From: Lishizhenia tianjinensis | Lineage (GTDB): Bacteria; Bacteroidota; Bacteroidia; Flavobacteriales_D; Crocinitomicaceae | Reading direction: 5' to 3' | Length of the DNA: 64,000 bases | Assembly (NCBI GenBank): GCA_943330745.2 | Contig: CALQIX020000012.1 | Coordinates: forward strand, 38,898 to 102,897 | Shown: positions 34,887 to 47,259 of the stretch, one piece after another | How the letters are laid out: each line of letters opens with the position of its first letter | Position numbering within the stretch: the stretch's first letter is position 1 | Translations under genes and position numbers: made by a program | Notes under the pieces: generated by a model | Database searches by the model: none | The model's input: only the letters and a program-made list of their open reading frames with translations | Told to the model about the DNA's origin: nothing

Positions 34887-35363
34887 ATGCGTATATTTTT
34901 AAATGTTGTTATTCTTTCTCTTTCAACCACGGTGAGTTTTCTGTATGCTCAAAAAAATCAAAGTAACACAGAAGGTAGATTGAATAAACTGATCGATCAG
35001 TGGCACTTAGATGCTTCAGAGCCCAATTTTTCTAGATATTTTGAAGTGACAACTGATGATTTTATTTTCTTGGGCACAGCTCCGGGAGAACGATGGAATA
35101 AAACTCAATTCAAGCTATTCGCAAAACCGTATTTTGATGCCGGAAAGGCATGGGATTTTAAACCTTCAAATCGGAATTGGATATTTTCAGAGAACCATAA
35201 AATTGCTTGGTTTGATGAGGATTTAGAAACATGGATGAATTCCTGCAGGGGAAGCGGTGTGTTGGTTAAGGATGGGAAAAACTGGAGGTTAGCTTATTAC
35301 AATTTGACTGTTCTTATCGAGAATGAAAAAATTCAAGAATTTATTAAATTACGCAAAAACTGA
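34887..35363 (+). CDS. Secreted SnoaL/NTF2-like protein
   Basis: About 158 residues from the ATG at 34887 (MRIFLNVVILSLSTTVSFLYAQ), a good signal peptide ending AQ. The remainder matches the SnoaL-like NTF2-fold layout: an N-terminal helix (LNKLIDQWHLDASEPNFSRY) then strands through DDFIFLGTAPGERWN, KIAWFDEDLETW and NWRLAYYNLTVLI. These folds serve as enzymes or ligand-binding modules; no catalytic motif is evident. The stop overlaps the PrmC start (TGATG), so translation is coupled. The longer frame from 34845 is not used. Confidence 0.75.
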   Translation: MRIFLNVVILSLSTTVSFLYAQKNQSNTEGRLNKLIDQWHLDASEPNFSRYFEVTTDDFIFLGTAPGERWNKTQFKLFAKPYFDAGKAWDFKPSNRNWIFSENHKIAWFDEDLETWMNSCRGSGVLVKDGKNWRLAYYNLTVLIENEKIQEFIKLRKN

Positions 35364-36238
35364 TGTTTGTTCAACAGAATACAATTCAGGCCCTTTTTAT
35401 TTACGTAAAAGCAAAATTAGATGGGTATTTTTCAGAATTTGAAATCAGAAATATCTACAAGAGCTTAATCTGTAAGAGGTTACGTTGGAGTGATACGGAT
35501 TATTTATTGAACCAGGAACATGGCTTGTCCGAGTCTGATTTATTATTTGTGCGTAGTTGCATAAATAGGCTATTAAAAAATGAGCCATTTCAGTACATAC
35601 TTGGAGAGACCGAGTTTTTTGGTTTGACTTTTTTGTGTACTCCTAGTGCTTTAATTCCACGGCCAGAAACAGAAGAACTTGTTGCGGATGTTTTAAAAAC
35701 AATGGCCCATGTTGAAAGTCCAAAAATAGCAGATTTGTGCACGGGTTCGGGGTGCATTGGTATAACATTAGCAAAAAAAATACGTGGGTCAGAAATTATT
35801 CTTACCGATATTTCGGAAGGAGCAATTCAATTAGCAGAGTCCAATGCAAAATTAAATGAAGTGAAAGTCGAATGTTTAAATGAAGATATTTTTTCTAGTT
35901 CAGCTTTCATAGGATGGGACATAAATTCATTTGATTGTTGGGTTTCCAATCCACCTTACATTCCGTTTACTGAAAAGTCGGAAATGGAAGAAAATGTTGT
36001 TGGGTACGAGCCGCATATTGCTCTCTTTGTTGAGGATGCTAATCCAATACTTTTTTATCAGGAGATAATTGCACGCGCAAAGCTTTATCTGAAAAGAAAT
36101 GGGTGGTTATTTTTTGAAATTCACCCGAATTTTTCGGCTGAAATAGTTCGTTTGTTAAAAAATCATGGATTTGTTAACATTGAATTGATGAAAGATTTAC
36201 AAGGTCGAATACGCATGCTAAAGGGGCAAAATGCGTAA
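35363..36238 (+). CDS. prmC: Peptide chain release factor N5-glutamine methyltransferase
   Basis: A 291-residue class I SAM methyltransferase with an N-terminal helical domain (YKSLICKRLRWSDTDYLLNQ). It carries the SAM loop IADLCTGSGCIGITLAKK and the catalytic NPPY motif in VSNPPYIPFTEK. PrmC methylates the Gln of the release-factor GGQ loop. It overlaps the NTF2-like gene by 1 nt and is followed after 9 nt by ligA. Confidence 0.95.
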   Translation: MFVQQNTIQALFIYVKAKLDGYFSEFEIRNIYKSLICKRLRWSDTDYLLNQEHGLSESDLLFVRSCINRLLKNEPFQYILGETEFFGLTFLCTPSALIPRPETEELVADVLKTMAHVESPKIADLCTGSGCIGITLAKKIRGSEIILTDISEGAIQLAESNAKLNEVKVECLNEDIFSSSAFIGWDINSFDCWVSNPPYIPFTEKSEMEENVVGYEPHIALFVEDANPILFYQEIIARAKLYLKRNGWLFFEIHPNFSAEIVRLLKNHGFVNIELMKDLQGRIRMLKGQNA

Positions 36239-38730
<2,492 letters not shown>

Positions 38731-38746
38731 ATAAACAAATAGAGAT

Positions 38747-39628
38747 ATGAATTCATTTTTTACAGGTTCTGGAGTTGCACTTGTTACGCCATTCAACACT
38801 GATTTTACGATTGATTTTGAAGCACTGAAAAAACTTGTGCGCTATCAAATTGAAAATGGCACTGATTTTTTAGTAGTTCAAGGTACAACGGGCGAATCTC
38901 CAACTCTCTCTCAAGACGAAAAACTTGAGGTGCTTAGAACGGTGATCGAGGAAAATCAAGGAAAATTGAAAATTGTTTATGGTGTAGGTGGTAATAACAC
39001 CATGGATATTGGTGAGAAATTCAAGAAAATTCCTGCTGGTGTCGATGGAATTCTTTCCGTTTCACCGTACTACAATAAGCCAACACAACAAGGAATTATT
39101 CAGCATTTCACTTATTTGTCATCTTGTACTGATTTACCAATCATTTTATATAATGTTCCAGGAAGAACGGGTTCCAATATGGCGCCATCCACAACCTTAA
39201 AGCTTGCTGAATTACCCAATGTGGTTGCTGTTAAAGAGGCTTCCGGAAACATGGAGCAAATAATGGAAATTATTCGATTAAGACCAGCTGGCTTTGGCGT
39301 TTTATCTGGCGATGATGCCTTAACAATGCCTTTAATTGCTGCAGGTGCAGACGGAGTAATTTCAGTTGTTGCCAATGCATTTCCAAAATTGTTTGGGGAA
39401 ATGGTACATGCATCAATGAAAGAATCATTACCGGAAGCGCGCAAGGCTCATTATGAATTAATGCATGTTACAAAACTATTTTTTGAAGAGGGTAATCCAG
39501 GTGGCGTGAAAGTTTCGTTGGCAGAACAAGGTATAATGACCGAAACAATGCGCTTGCCTTTAGTTCCTGTGTCCGATGAGTTAAGAAATAGAATTCAAGC
39601 AGAAACAAAACATATTTTACGTTTGTAG
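38747..39628 (+). CDS. dapA: 4-hydroxy-tetrahydrodipicolinate synthase
   Basis: A 293-residue aldolase. It condenses pyruvate with aspartate semialdehyde, the first committed step to diaminopimelate and lysine. The Schiff-base Lys163 lies in VVAVKEASGN, the TTGESPTLS motif is present and the Tyr-containing YNVPGRTGSNM is correct. Length is standard. It is the last gene of the prmC-ligA-DUF6913-dapA row. Confidence 0.97.
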   Translation: MNSFFTGSGVALVTPFNTDFTIDFEALKKLVRYQIENGTDFLVVQGTTGESPTLSQDEKLEVLRTVIEENQGKLKIVYGVGGNNTMDIGEKFKKIPAGVDGILSVSPYYNKPTQQGIIQHFTYLSSCTDLPIILYNVPGRTGSNMAPSTTLKLAELPNVVAVKEASGNMEQIMEIIRLRPAGFGVLSGDDALTMPLIAAGADGVISVVANAFPKLFGEMVHASMKESLPEARKAHYELMHVTKLFFEEGNPGGVKVSLAEQGIMTETMRLPLVPVSDELRNRIQAETKHILRL

Positions 39629-39715
39629 TTATTTATAATCTTGGTGAATTTAACCAGCAGTTTGTTTTTTCTAAGTGTTAAGAGGACAATATGTACAGAA
39701 AATCAAATTGATTAG

Positions 39716-39723
39716 TATATTTG
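39716..39723 (+). promoter_or_regulatory. -7 box of the pdhA promoter
   Basis: TATATTTG fits TAnnTTTG and lies 25 nt upstream of the pdhA ATG. The ideal -33 TTTG is absent at 19 nt spacing. Confidence 0.55.
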
Positions 39724-39748
39724 TTACCGCAAATTAAATTTTTGTAAA

Positions 39749-40795
39749 ATGGCAGGAAAAGTAGCTTCTGAATCAAAGAAAAAAGCAGTATCAGTGAAAC
39801 CTAAATTCACAAAAGAAACATACGTAAAGTGGTATAAAGACATGTTATTAATTCGACGTTTCGAAGAAAAAACTGGTCAATTGTATATTCAACAAAAATT
39901 TGGTGGGTTCTGCCATTTATATATTGGTCAAGAAGCAATTGTTGTAGGAACAGCAAGCGCTTGTCGTCCAGGAGACAAACATATGACCGCTTACCGTGAT
40001 CATGCCCACCCAATTGCATTTGGAACGGATCCTCGTGTTTTAATGGCTGAATTGTATGGTAGAACAACAGGTTGTTCTAAAGGAAAAGGTGGTTCTATGC
40101 ACTTTTTTGATAAAGAAAAGAATTTTATGGGCGGTCATGGCATTGTTGGAGCTCAAATTCCAATGGGAACAGGAATCGCTTTCGCAGAAAAATATAATGG
40201 AACTGATAACGTGGCATTTGTTTCAATGGGAGATGGAGCTGTTCGACAAGGTGCCTTGCATGAGACATTTAACATGGCAATGATATGGAAATTACCAGTG
40301 GTTTATATTATTGAGAACAATAATTACGCAATGGGAACTTCTGTTGAAAGAACTACCAATGTTACTGATTTATCCAAAATTGGTGCTTCTTATGAAATGC
40401 CTTCACGCATTGTAAATGGCATGCGTCCAGAGGATGTACATGAAGCAATTGAAGAAGCAACAGCGCGAGCAAGAAGAGGAGATGGACCAACTTTATTAGA
40501 TATTAGAACTTACAGATATAAAGGACATTCCATGTCGGATCCTCAGAAATATAGAAGTAAGGATGAGGTGAACGAATGGATTGAACAAGATCCAATTGAA
40601 CATTGTTTACGTATTATTCAAGAAAATAAATGGTTGTCTGAAAAAGAAACAACAGAAATTGATCTTTGGGTGAAAAAAGAAGTGGAGGAATCTGTGGTTT
40701 TTGCGGAGAATTCGCCTTATCCTGAGGCTCATGAAATTTACGAGGACGTCTATACGCAAACAGACTATCCATATATTAAAGAATATTTAGCATAA
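39749..40795 (+). CDS. pdhA: Pyruvate dehydrogenase E1 component, alpha subunit
   Basis: A 348-residue thiamine-diphosphate subunit. The TPP motif runs from GDGAVRQGALHET to ENNNYAMGT (GDG ... NN). The substrate and phosphorylation-loop-like segment YRYKGHSMSDPQKYR is present. With E1 beta it decarboxylates pyruvate and passes the acetyl group to the lipoyl of E2. The E1 beta gene is not in this window, as is usual for many Bacteroidota where it lies elsewhere. It is followed after 9 nt by pdhC. Confidence 0.96.
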   Translation: MAGKVASESKKKAVSVKPKFTKETYVKWYKDMLLIRRFEEKTGQLYIQQKFGGFCHLYIGQEAIVVGTASACRPGDKHMTAYRDHAHPIAFGTDPRVLMAELYGRTTGCSKGKGGSMHFFDKEKNFMGGHGIVGAQIPMGTGIAFAEKYNGTDNVAFVSMGDGAVRQGALHETFNMAMIWKLPVVYIIENNNYAMGTSVERTTNVTDLSKIGASYEMPSRIVNGMRPEDVHEAIEEATARARRGDGPTLLDIRTYRYKGHSMSDPQKYRSKDEVNEWIEQDPIEHCLRIIQENKWLSEKETTEIDLWVKKEVEESVVFAENSPYPEAHEIYEDVYTQTDYPYIKEYLA

Positions 40796-40804
40796 TTAAA
40801 AGAT

Positions 40805-42037
40805 ATGGCAGAAATAGTTTACATGCCGAAGTTGAGTGACACAATGGTTGAAGGTGTTGTTGCTTCTTGGAATAAAAAAGTAGGTGATACAGTGAAAGAA
40901 GGGGAAATCCTTGCTGAAATTGAAACCGATAAAGCAACTATGGAATTTGAATCATTTTATAATGGTGCTTTACTTCACATTGGCGTTGAAACTGGAAAAG
41001 CGGCTGAGGTAAATGCAATTTTAGCAATTATTGGTGCTCCAGGTGAGGATATTTCTGGATTACTTAATTCTGCTCCGGTTTCAGCGCCAGTTGTTGATGC
41101 AGTTCCGAGCCCATCCCCAGTAATAGCTGAGCCAGTTGTTACAACGGTAGTACAAAAACCAGCTACGGTTGTTGCCAATTCATCAGATCGAATTTTTGCT
41201 TCTCCTCTAGCGAAAAAGCTTGCTGAGGAAAAAGGAGTTGACATTCAGTCCATAGCTGGGACAGGAGAAAACGGTAGAATTGTAAAAAGAGATGTTGATC
41301 ATTATTCTCCTTACACACCGGCTGATAGACCTGTGTTTTCATCTACACCTGGACAAGAATCGTACACGGATGAGCCTGTTTCTCAGATGCGTAAAACAAT
41401 TGCTCGTAGGTTGGCTGAAAGCAAGTTTACCGCTCCCCATTTCTATTTGACACTTGATATAGACATGGATAATGCCATTGCAACGCGCACCTCATTGAAT
41501 ACAATGGAAGGTGTAAAAGTTTCGTTCAATGATATGGTTGTTAAGTCGGTGGCCGTAGCTTTAAAAAAACACCCGAATGTAAATAGTGCATGGATGGGAG
41601 ATTTCATACGCAGAAATGAACATGTGCACGTTGGTGTTGCTGTTGCTGTTGAGGATGGATTATTAGTACCTGTTGTTCGTTTTGCAGATTCAAAAGGATT
41701 AATGCAGATTTCAGCTGAAGTACGTGAATTCGCCAAAAAAGCAAAAGAGAAAAAATTACAACCATCTGATTGGGAGGGGAATACATTCACTATATCCAAT
41801 TTAGGAATGTTTGGTATTGAATCTTTTACTGCAATCGTTAACCCACCGGACAGTTGTATTTTAGCTGTAGGTGGAATTAAAGAAGTACCAGTGGTGAAAA
41901 ATGGTCAGGTTGTACCAGGAAATGTTATGAAAGTTACATTATCTTGTGATCACAGAGTAGTTGATGGTGCGATGGGCTCTTCTTTCCTTCAAACCTTTAA
42001 ACAGTATATGGAAAATCCAGCTGCGATGTTGTTGTAA
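40805..42037 (+). CDS. pdhC: Dihydrolipoamide acetyltransferase (pyruvate dehydrogenase E2)
   Basis: A 410-residue E2 with a single N-terminal lipoyl domain (Lys43 in ETDKATMEF). An Ala/Pro/Val-rich linker and the E3-binding domain follow (ASPLAKKLAEEKGVDI ... GTGENGRIVKRDV). The acyltransferase domain carries the catalytic motif in SCDHRVVDGAMG. One lipoyl domain instead of two or three makes it a short form. It transfers acetyl groups to CoA. It lies directly after pdhA and is probably co-transcribed. Confidence 0.96.
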   Translation: MAEIVYMPKLSDTMVEGVVASWNKKVGDTVKEGEILAEIETDKATMEFESFYNGALLHIGVETGKAAEVNAILAIIGAPGEDISGLLNSAPVSAPVVDAVPSPSPVIAEPVVTTVVQKPATVVANSSDRIFASPLAKKLAEEKGVDIQSIAGTGENGRIVKRDVDHYSPYTPADRPVFSSTPGQESYTDEPVSQMRKTIARRLAESKFTAPHFYLTLDIDMDNAIATRTSLNTMEGVKVSFNDMVVKSVAVALKKHPNVNSAWMGDFIRRNEHVHVGVAVAVEDGLLVPVVRFADSKGLMQISAEVREFAKKAKEKKLQPSDWEGNTFTISNLGMFGIESFTAIVNPPDSCILAVGGIKEVPVVKNGQVVPGNVMKVTLSCDHRVVDGAMGSSFLQTFKQYMENPAAMLL

Positions 42038-42131
42038 TTCACAGTAAAGATAGTTATTAACATTTTTTTACAAATTTCCAATTTTATTGTAATTTAGCGC
42101 GGAATTTTTGTATTCCATAAAAACTACTGCT

Positions 42132-45100
42132 ATGCTAAAAAATTACATTGGGTTGAAATATGCAATTTATTTTGCCTTCTTTTTAATCAGTATTCCTGTT
42201 TTTTCACAAGCAACCATAAAAGTGAGAGTTACATCAATTCAAACTTCCGCAAGTGTTGATTGTGATGGTCTATTCTTAGGAAATAGTGATTTTGTTTGGG
42301 AATATCAAGCTACAGACAATACGCTAGGGTACACGAACAATAATCCCGCTTTATTTGGAGTTTATGATTTTAATTACTCCTACGTCAATGATGCAAACGG
42401 TCCGTTTAACAATGTGATTAATGCTTTGTTTTTTGATAGGCAATATATTTGTCCTTTGGATATTCCGACATCATTAAATTTAGCTTGGGAGGCTTATGAA
42501 AACGATGATGTAACGAATTATGCCATTATTGGCTCCACGGATGGTGAGACAGGGCTTCAAAATGTTTCAATGCCTGTTCCGAGTGCAACAGGAATCGTAA
42601 ATTATAGTTTCACGGCGACTGGATCCTCGGGATGTCCTTCCACACAAACTTACACTATCACCTTATCAGTGGAAAGAATTGATTTTGCGCCAACGGTAAT
42701 CATTTTACCAGATGATATTTGTAATGCTACTTTATTGAATACAAATACTTCTTATAATGTGGCATTGTGTCAGAGTAATACCTTAGAAAACAATGAGCCT
42801 CGTGCCGGAGATGTTAATGCAAATAGTTCATCTGCTTGGTTTAGATTCGTTGCTCCACCAAGTGGTTCAGTTGAAATTTCAACAGATAATGGAGCGACAG
42901 AAATTGGAACATATTTTCAAATTTATCATGCTGCAGATGGTAGTTCATGTACAACAGGATTACAACCCCTAACGGCAGCAGTGATAAAAAATAAATTTGA
43001 TTATCTTTCACACATTGAGTTTTCTGATGGAATTGATGCACTTGGATTGGACCCAGAAGCACAATTATCGTTAAATGCGTGCGATCCTTTTCCAGGTATT
43101 AGTTACCAGAAATTAATTGCTGGTGAAACGTATTATGTTCAATTAACAGGTGATGATGATGCAGCTGGTATTGTTGAAGTACGGATCAATGATTTGGGAG
43201 GAGGAAGTGCAGATGCAGAAGATATTCCTTGTCAGTCTCCTTCTGTAACATATGGTACAAATGTCATTAGCACAAGCACTGGAGCGGCATCAGTTACCTT
43301 GGATTTCGGCTGTGCCTATGATGGTGGAAACGATTACGCAGAAACAGGTGCTGTTCATACGGATAACAACCCAATTCATTATCATGCCTACGATTATGAT
43401 CATGTTGCCGCAAATAATCCAGTGGTCAATGAATCAGTTTGGTTGAATTTCATTGCTCCGAGTAGTGGCCGTATGATTTTTGAATCGGATTATCAAGATG
43501 CTCTTTATGGAGAAAACAATGCCTTGTTCGGATATGATATTCGTTTTGCTCCTGGAATTCCCTCCGATTATTCATGTGCTAATCTTGAGTTCATTGCAGA
43601 AGATGAAGGTGGTACCAATAGTTTTCTAGGAGGTGATCCAAGCGCTCGTATAGATAGAAGATGTCTTGAACCAGGATATAAATATTATGGAATGGTTGAT
43701 CCTTCCGATAATCTTACTCCACTGAGCACGCAAAGTATTAAATCTTGGTTATATGACCCAAGTATTTCAGATCCAACTTTAAACTCTCCAGGGAATGATA
43801 TTTTGTGCTTAACCTTGCAAAATACGCTTTATGAGGTTCCTGTTATTTTAGCGAATACGAATCCAACATTTCAAGCTGTTGCAGGTTCAAATGTTTTCGC
43901 TTGTCGTGAATTTTTAGCGGGTGAACCTGCAGCTAATACCAATGCTGCTAACCGGGCTGATCAAACTGTATGGCATTATTTTACGGCCCCTCCATCCGGT
44001 GCAGTTGAATTAAGTATTCGTGCCTACATAGGAATGAATTTATTAAGGTACAATGTGTTTGAATTGTTAAATGGAACAGATTGCTACGGTGGACTTCAAC
44101 CTGCCACCTATACCCAAGATGGAACACGAAATACTCCAGTTGTAACTCCAATAATATCTGGTACAGCTGGATTTAATGGAACACAAACATCTGCGTGTTG
44201 TTTGGAACCAGGGAAAGTTTACGCGATTCAAATCGATGGTGGATCTCCAGGTGATGAAGGACAATATATTATTGAATACATTCAGGAAATTGATAGTGAT
44301 GCGGGTGATATTTATACCCAATTAGCTAATGGAGATAGTTTAACAAATGCTCAGCAAGACACAGCTTTTATTTGTTTCGGTGAGGTGTTTACTGCTGGTA
44401 TAACTGTTAATGGAATTGGAGAGTCGACGCAAAGTTTACCGAATTGCTTAACTCCAGGGTATGTAATACACCAAGTTCAAAATTTACCAGATCCAATTGC
44501 AAATACAGGTTTTAACAACGCTTACATCGATACTTTAATTGGATTGACTGGATCATTTACGAATAATGGCGATGGAAGTGGTTCATTCGGTAATCCATTA
44601 TTTAATACGCTTTATTATATTTCACCTGCAGGAGATATTACGGCAGATTGGGGTGATTTTTCTTGCGGTACATCTACTGTATCAACAGGTCTACCTATCG
44701 TTTTTCTGCAGCAATTGAATGCGGTATTCAATTATGATAACACTACTTGTACGGCCACGTTTTCGGCTACTGGAGGATTAAATGGCTATTATTCCAATCC
44801 TTATTCATACTCTATAACGAGCCCTTCAGGTACAGTTGTTTCAAATGGTACTTTAGCACCCGCAGTAAGTTCATCCTATACTGGCTCTGAGGCTGGAATT
44901 TATACGGTACAAATTAACGATGGTGCTTGTCCGCAAATATTTACTTTTGATGCGACAAATTGTATTAATCCATGTTCTCCTACCACGACAAATGTTGATG
45001 CAGCCATATGTCAAGGTGAATCAATTTTGTTAGGAGGCGTACCACAAACAGAATCTGGAATTTATACAGATGTTTTCATTACGGCTCAAGGTTGTGATAG

Positions 45101-45860
45101 TACGGTTATTACTAATCTTTCTATCAATCCTGTTCTAACGGTTTTGAAGGAATTTAATTTATGTCCGGGTGGCTCAATTCAGATAGGATCTAGTACTTAC
45201 ACCAATGCTGGGGTTTATGTAGATACAATTCAAGCTATTTCAGGTTGTGACTCGATTGTAACATCTGTCATTTTTATACTGCCAACAATAACGACGAATA
45301 TTGAGGTAACCATTTGTTCTGGGGCTAATTATAATTTTAATGGAACATTCTTATCAAACGAAGGAGTTTATTCCGATACTTTAGCAACTTCAGAAGGCTG
45401 TGATTCTGTGGTGGTGCTTTCTTTGTTTGTTACTCCACCAAATTCGTCGTATGAATCAGTTGAGATTTGTTCTAACGAGTATTATACATTTGCTGGCCAA
45501 GATTTAATTACAAGTGGAATTTATACTGATACACTAACTACTTCTAGCGGATGCGATTCGGTTCTTGTTTTAGAACTTTCAGTGCTTGATTGCGAGTTCG
45601 AAATAAGTAATATTCTAACTCCTAACGATGATGGGCAAAACGATACCTGGAAGGTGAGCGATGTGAGTCAAATCGCTGGCTGTGAAGTTCAAATTTATAA
45701 TCGATGGGGCGAATTGGTGTATAAAACAAATGATTATAATAATCAATGGGGTGGAACTAGAAATAATGAACCCTTGCCTGATGGAGTTTATTTTTATTCT
45801 ATAAAATGTTCCGATAAAGAATATACAGGTGAGATTAACTTATTACGATTTAAAAAATAA
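42132..45860 (+). CDS. Large T9SS type B cargo protein with three PPC-like domains and four GCDS repeats
   Basis: A 1242-residue secreted protein with a signal peptide (ending PVFSQ). The N-terminal region is unassigned. Three copies of a beta-sandwich-like module follow, each centred on W-x-x-F-x-A-P-x-S-G (WFRFVAPPSGSVEIS, VWLNFIAPSSGRMIFES, VWHYFTAPPSGAVELS). Residues about 955-1155 form four tandem units of about 58 residues with an initial C, S/A-G-I/V-Y-x-D-T and a G-C-D-S ending. The C-terminus is a type B (gliding-motility-associated) sorting domain (ILTPNDDGQNDTWKV, IYNRWGELVYKTND, PDGVYFYSIKC). The adjacent gene is a PorP/SprF protein, the usual partner of type B cargo. The ATG at 42132 is chosen over the TTG at 42108. 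Confidence 0.88.
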   Translation: MLKNYIGLKYAIYFAFFLISIPVFSQATIKVRVTSIQTSASVDCDGLFLGNSDFVWEYQATDNTLGYTNNNPALFGVYDFNYSYVNDANGPFNNVINALFFDRQYICPLDIPTSLNLAWEAYENDDVTNYAIIGSTDGETGLQNVSMPVPSATGIVNYSFTATGSSGCPSTQTYTITLSVERIDFAPTVIILPDDICNATLLNTNTSYNVALCQSNTLENNEPRAGDVNANSSSAWFRFVAPPSGSVEISTDNGATEIGTYFQIYHAADGSSCTTGLQPLTAAVIKNKFDYLSHIEFSDGIDALGLDPEAQLSLNACDPFPGISYQKLIAGETYYVQLTGDDDAAGIVEVRINDLGGGSADAEDIPCQSPSVTYGTNVISTSTGAASVTLDFGCAYDGGNDYAETGAVHTDNNPIHYHAYDYDHVAANNPVVNESVWLNFIAPSSGRMIFESDYQDALYGENNALFGYDIRFAPGIPSDYSCANLEFIAEDEGGTNSFLGGDPSARIDRRCLEPGYKYYGMVDPSDNLTPLSTQSIKSWLYDPSISDPTLNSPGNDILCLTLQNTLYEVPVILANTNPTFQAVAGSNVFACREFLAGEPAANTNAANRADQTVWHYFTAPPSGAVELSIRAYIGMNLLRYNVFELLNGTDCYGGLQPATYTQDGTRNTPVVTPIISGTAGFNGTQTSACCLEPGKVYAIQIDGGSPGDEGQYIIEYIQEIDSDAGDIYTQLANGDSLTNAQQDTAFICFGEVFTAGITVNGIGESTQSLPNCLTPGYVIHQVQNLPDPIANTGFNNAYIDTLIGLTGSFTNNGDGSGSFGNPLFNTLYYISPAGDITADWGDFSCGTSTVSTGLPIVFLQQLNAVFNYDNTTCTATFSATGGLNGYYSNPYSYSITSPSGTVVSNGTLAPAVSSSYTGSEAGIYTVQINDGACPQIFTFDATNCINPCSPTTTNVDAAICQGESILLGGVPQTESGIYTDVFITAQGCDSTVITNLSINPVLTVLKEFNLCPGGSIQIGSSTYTNAGVYVDTIQAISGCDSIVTSVIFILPTITTNIEVTICSGANYNFNGTFLSNEGVYSDTLATSEGCDSVVVLSLFVTPPNSSYESVEICSNEYYTFAGQDLITSGIYTDTLTTSSGCDSVLVLELSVLDCEFEISNILTPNDDGQNDTWKVSDVSQIAGCEVQIYNRWGELVYKTNDYNNQWGGTRNNEPLPDGVYFYSIKCSDKEYTGEINLLRFKK
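45000..45590 (+). repeat. Four tandem GCDS repeats in the type B cargo
   Basis: Four units of about 58 codons: each opens with a cysteine (ICQGES, LCPGGS, ICSGAN, ICSNEY), has Y-x-D-x-I/L in the middle, and ends in G-C-D-S. The units are divergent at DNA level. Confidence 0.8.
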
Positions 45861-45868
45861 TTGAAATC

Positions 45869-47254
45869 ATGAAAAAAATAATTTTTATCGTTTTTGCTAC
45901 GGTTTCATTGGTTTCATTGGCTCAGCAAACTCCTCAAAGTAACGTTTATAGTTACAATAGGTATTCAATTAATCCTGCATATGCGGGTGCAAGTGGTTGT
46001 ACCGAAATAAATTTTTCACATCTAAATCAGTGGGTTAAGGTAGAAGGAGCACCACTTACTAGTTATTTAGGGGTAAATTCCCGTCTAGGAAAGTATATTG
46101 GTATAGGAGGTCAGGTTTTAGTTGATAAAATCGGAATGATCAATCAAGTAAGCGGTATGGGATCAATTTCTTATGGCTTAACCTTTGCGAAATTTCACAC
46201 CTTGCGTTTTGGTTTGGGCATAGGATTTAATCAATATAGAGTGAATCCGTCATCGGCAATTGCTTTCGATAATCAAGATCCAATCATCAATGGCGGAAGT
46301 CAATCATCGGGAACATTAAATTCTGAATTGGGAATTTTCTACCAATGGAAAAATTTAGAACTTTCAGTTGCTTCCAAGCAATTGTTGCAAACGTTTACGA
46401 ATTTTGGATATGCCAGTTTGGATGGTTATGGACTACGCAGGCATTTCAATGCCTTAGCCGCTTATAGGATAAATGTAAATAATAATTTTGCTGTAAAACC
46501 ATCAGTTTTTTTAAAAGGCATAAATACAGGAATGCAAACAGATATCAATACAGATGTTATTTACAAGAACTTTATTCAAGCCGGAATTGGATATAGAACA
46601 CAAGTTGGTATAATTGCGCGTGCAGGAATTACGATTCAGGATTTGTTCTTCATAGGGTATGCTTATGAAACTCCAATGAGAAACATTGCATCTTATAGCT
46701 CTGGATCACATGAAGTTGTTTTAGGTATAAAGTTCTGTAAAGCAAAAAAGAAGCAAGAAATCGTAGAAATTATAGAAATCGATACCGTTGTTAATATTGC
46801 TAAAAAAGTGACTGATCCAATTATACAAGATACAGTTTTTGTTCAAAAAACAGATACGATTTTTATAAACAAAAATTCTGGAATTTCAAATGATGAGGTG
46901 AATACGATTCTTTTAAGCGTTGAGCGTAATTTACTTTTTGATAAGCAACGGTTCTCAATTCAAACAAAATCTTTTGATGAACTTAAATACTTGGCACAAG
47001 TGCTTGCATTGCGTCAAGACATCATGATTGAAGTGGAAGGACATACCGATGATCGCGGAGATGATACTGAAAATATGAATCTTTCGAAAGATCGAGCGAA
47101 TGAGGTAAAAGCCTATTTAGTTAAAAATGGAATTGATGGAAACCGTGTAAAAGTTAGTTATTATGGGGAGACTAAACCAATGGGCAATAACGAAACTGAG
47201 TCAGGTCGTCAAATGAATCGTAGGGTTCGAATTAAAATCATCAATAAAGAATAA
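45869..47254 (+). CDS. PorP/SprF family protein fused to a C-terminal OmpA domain
   Basis: A 461-residue outer-membrane protein. Signal peptide 1-18 (FATVSLVSLAQ). The first 300 residues match PorP/SprF: YSYNRYSINPAYAGASGCTE, a repeated beta-barrel pattern, and a final barrel strand GSHEVVLGIKFC. A linker rich in D-T-V-F-V follows. Residues about 345-461 are an OmpA-like peptidoglycan-binding domain (VEGHTDDRGDDTENMNLSKD ... GRQMNRRVRIKI). PorP/SprF proteins are needed for secretion or surface assembly of type B cargo; OmpA domains anchor to peptidoglycan. It is 8 nt after the cargo gene and 5 nt before menC. Standard PorP/SprF proteins lack the OmpA part. Confidence 0.9.
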   Translation: MKKIIFIVFATVSLVSLAQQTPQSNVYSYNRYSINPAYAGASGCTEINFSHLNQWVKVEGAPLTSYLGVNSRLGKYIGIGGQVLVDKIGMINQVSGMGSISYGLTFAKFHTLRFGLGIGFNQYRVNPSSAIAFDNQDPIINGGSQSSGTLNSELGIFYQWKNLELSVASKQLLQTFTNFGYASLDGYGLRRHFNALAAYRINVNNNFAVKPSVFLKGINTGMQTDINTDVIYKNFIQAGIGYRTQVGIIARAGITIQDLFFIGYAYETPMRNIASYSSGSHEVVLGIKFCKAKKKQEIVEIIEIDTVVNIAKKVTDPIIQDTVFVQKTDTIFINKNSGISNDEVNTILLSVERNLLFDKQRFSIQTKSFDELKYLAQVLALRQDIMIEVEGHTDDRGDDTENMNLSKDRANEVKAYLVKNGIDGNRVKVSYYGETKPMGNNETESGRQMNRRVRIKIINKE

Positions 47255-47259
47255 GCTCA

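Noticed and set aside
39749..42037. Possible deletion of pdhB between pdhA and pdhC
   Set aside because: The 9-nt gap and intact frames fit the usual Bacteroidota arrangement in which E1 beta is encoded elsewhere.
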